Below are positions 6,051-7,105 of a stretch of DNA of 7,105 bases, piece by piece (the first letter of the stretch is position 1; every line of letters starts with the position of its first letter). The stretch comes from JBJEQG01 sp051881635 (lineage in GTDB: Bacteria > Bacillota > Clostridia > Oscillospirales > Acutalibacteraceae), in assembly GCA_051881635.1 (NCBI GenBank), contig JBJEQG010000001.1, positions 1 to 7,105 of the forward strand, in the 5' to 3' direction. Below the pieces are notes generated by a model. It was not told the DNA's origin. It worked only from the letters and a program-made list of their open reading frames with translations, and ran no database searches. The position numbers and the translations under genes are program-made.

Positions 6051-6054
6051 ATCT

Positions 6055-6801
6055 ATGTTTGATTTACAAGGCAAAAATGCCATTGTCACAGGTGCATCAA
6101 GAGGCATCGGCAAAGCCATCGCTTTAAAACTTGCCGCTTTGGGTGCTAATGTTGCCGTTGTTTATGCCGGCAACGCTGACAAGGCCGCTGAAACGGTTTC
6201 CGAAATAGAAAATTTGGGCGTTAAAGCAAAAAGCTATGCCTGTAATGTTGCCGAATTTGAATCGGCAAAAAATCTGGTGTCGGCTGTTATAGAGGACTTC
6301 GGCGGCATTGATATTCTTGTCAACAACGCCGGTATAACAAAAGATGCGTTGGTTCTTTCCATGAAAGAAGAAGATTTTGATAAAGTTATTGATGTTAATT
6401 TGAAAGGTACTTTCAATATGGTTAAGAGTACCTATTCCCACTTTATGAAAAAACGCCACGGAAGAATTGTCAACATTTCTTCCATTGTCGGCTTAAACGG
6501 CAATGCCGGACAGGCAAACTATTCCGCCTCCAAAGCCGGCGTAATCGGTTTGACAAAATCCGTTGCAAAAGAGCTGGCAGCCCGTGGCGTGACGGTTAAT
6601 GCCGTTGCTCCCGGATTTATCGCAACGGACATGACGGACGCTATGCCCGAAAAGGCAAAAGAAGCCGTTTTAGGTTCAATTCCGATGAAGCGTGTCGGTG
6701 CAGGCGAGGATATTGCCAATGCCGTTGCTTTTTTGGTTTCCGATGAGGCAGCCTATATTACAGGTGAGGTTATTCGTGTAGATGGCGGTATGGCTATATA
6801 A
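6055..6801 (+). CDS. fabG: 3-oxoacyl-ACP reductase
   Basis: This short-chain dehydrogenase uses NADPH to reduce 3-ketoacyl-ACP to 3-hydroxyacyl-ACP, the first reduction of each elongation cycle. The protein is 248 residues, the usual length. It has the cofactor motif TGASRGIG (12-19), NNAG (90-93) and a complete catalytic tetrad: Asn115 in VNLKG, Ser143, Tyr156 in NYSASK and Lys160. The C-terminal GEVIRVDGGMAI is a standard FabG ending. The start ATG lies 4 nt after the fabD stop and its ribosome binding site AAGGAA (6042-6047) is inside the last fabD codons, which supports translational coupling. The FabG assignment over other dehydrogenases of this family rests on the motif set plus its place between fabD and fabF. 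Confidence 0.97.
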   Translation: MFDLQGKNAIVTGASRGIGKAIALKLAALGANVAVVYAGNADKAAETVSEIENLGVKAKSYACNVAEFESAKNLVSAVIEDFGGIDILVNNAGITKDALVLSMKEEDFDKVIDVNLKGTFNMVKSTYSHFMKKRHGRIVNISSIVGLNGNAGQANYSASKAGVIGLTKSVAKELAARGVTVNAVAPGFIATDMTDAMPEKAKEAVLGSIPMKRVGAGEDIANAVAFLVSDEAAYITGEVIRVDGGMAI

Positions 6802-6806
6802 CCGCC
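6784..6806 (+). other. Small GC-rich hairpin across the fabG stop codon
   Basis: GGCGGT (6784-6789) and ACCGCC (6801-6806) form a perfect 6-bp stem with an 11-nt loop that contains most of the fabG stop. What follows is CTTATTTCCC rather than a T run, so it is not a convincing terminator. It might cause partial termination or mark an mRNA processing point between fabG and fabF; part of it is constrained by the conserved VDGG codons. Confidence 0.3.
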
Positions 6807-6843
6807 CTTATTTCCCAAAAAAGAAAGGAACGAAATTTATTTT

Positions 6844-7105
6844 ATGGACAAAAGAGTAGTTATAACCGGTATTGGTGCCATTACACCGCTCGGCAATGAT
6901 GTCAATACAACATGGGAAGCCATGAAAAACGGTGTTTGTGGCATTGATACAATTTCAAGATTTGACCCAGAATTGACAAAAGCAAAGGTTGCCGCTGAGG
7001 TTAAAAACTTTGACCCAACCTTGTATTTTGAAAAAAAAGAAGTCAGAAAAAATGACCTTTATACACAATACGCTGTTGCTGCTGCCGCACAAGCCGTTGA
7101 AGACA
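6844..7105 (+). CDS. fabF: Beta-ketoacyl-ACP synthase II, N-terminal part (runs off right edge)
   Basis: This elongating condensing enzyme adds malonyl-ACP units to acyl-ACP. Only 87 complete codons are present. The N-terminus KRVVITGIGAITPLGND (3-19) is the classic KAS I/II opening, followed by WEAMKNGVCGIDTISRFD (24-41, written here as one conserved block) and KEVRKNDLYTQYAV (65-78). The catalytic Cys and the two His lie beyond the window, so an intact active site cannot be confirmed. The ATG is preceded by AAAGGAA (6824-6830) at a rather long 13-nt spacing. It follows fabG by 42 nt on the same strand, as in many fab operons. FabF rather than FabB is inferred from the operon context and the Gram-positive setting. 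Confidence 0.93.
   Translation, partial: MDKRVVITGIGAITPLGNDVNTTWEAMKNGVCGIDTISRFDPELTKAKVAAEVKNFDPTLYFEKKEVRKNDLYTQYAVAAAAQAVED

Noticed and set aside
1..7105. Search for CRISPR repeats, insertion sequence ends, integrase or toxin-antitoxin genes, tRNA or rRNA.
   Set aside because: No regularly spaced repeats, terminal inverted repeats with a transposase, or RNA gene signatures were seen; the coding content is all housekeeping.

Overview
The window reads as chromosomal DNA from a low-G+C, Gram-positive, anaerobe-type bacterium, most likely a member of the Clostridia (Lachnospiraceae-like or a close relative). The grounds are AT-rich intergenic DNA with moderate-G+C genes, strong AGGAGG or GAGGTGA ribosome binding sites, a TTG start, a clostridial-style class A penicillin-binding protein with an acidic Asp/Asn tail, a BofC-like small protein, and a type II fatty-acid synthesis cluster. 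The taxonomic placement is inference from these family resemblances; no database was searched.

Layout. Positions 1-686 (minus) hold the N-terminal 228 codons of homoserine dehydrogenase (hom), which runs off the left edge. Positions 742-3108 (minus) hold a complete bifunctional class A penicillin-binding protein (glycosyltransferase plus transpeptidase) that starts at TTG behind a perfect AGGAGG. It lies 55 nt upstream of hom on the same strand, so the two may share a transcript. A 141-nt divergent spacer (3109-3249) separates it from a small plus-strand gene (3250-3591) for a membrane-anchored protein with a BofC-type C-terminal domain. Positions 3592-4153 are a 562-nt AT-rich gene-free stretch. 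Its right half carries the best promoter in the window (TTGACA-17-TACAAT, 3917-3945), a perfect inverted repeat over the -10 and start site, and a leader of about 200 nt with several possible hairpins. From 4154 to the right edge run four plus-strand fatty-acid genes: fabH, fabD, fabG and the first 87 codons of fabF.

How the genes work together. FabD makes malonyl-ACP, FabH condenses it with an acyl-CoA primer to start a chain, FabG reduces the 3-ketoacyl-ACP, and FabF elongates. The tight spacing (22, 4 and 42 nt) and the absence of a clear terminator support one operon driven from the 3917-3945 promoter. The acyl carrier protein, enoyl reductase and dehydratase genes are not in the window, nor is a MarR-type regulator ahead of fabH. 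The penicillin-binding protein and hom belong to separate pathways (wall assembly; threonine/methionine synthesis).

The coding content is ordinary housekeeping. I see no mobile element, CRISPR array, RNA gene or defence system. The part most worth a second look is the unusually structured control region in front of fabH.
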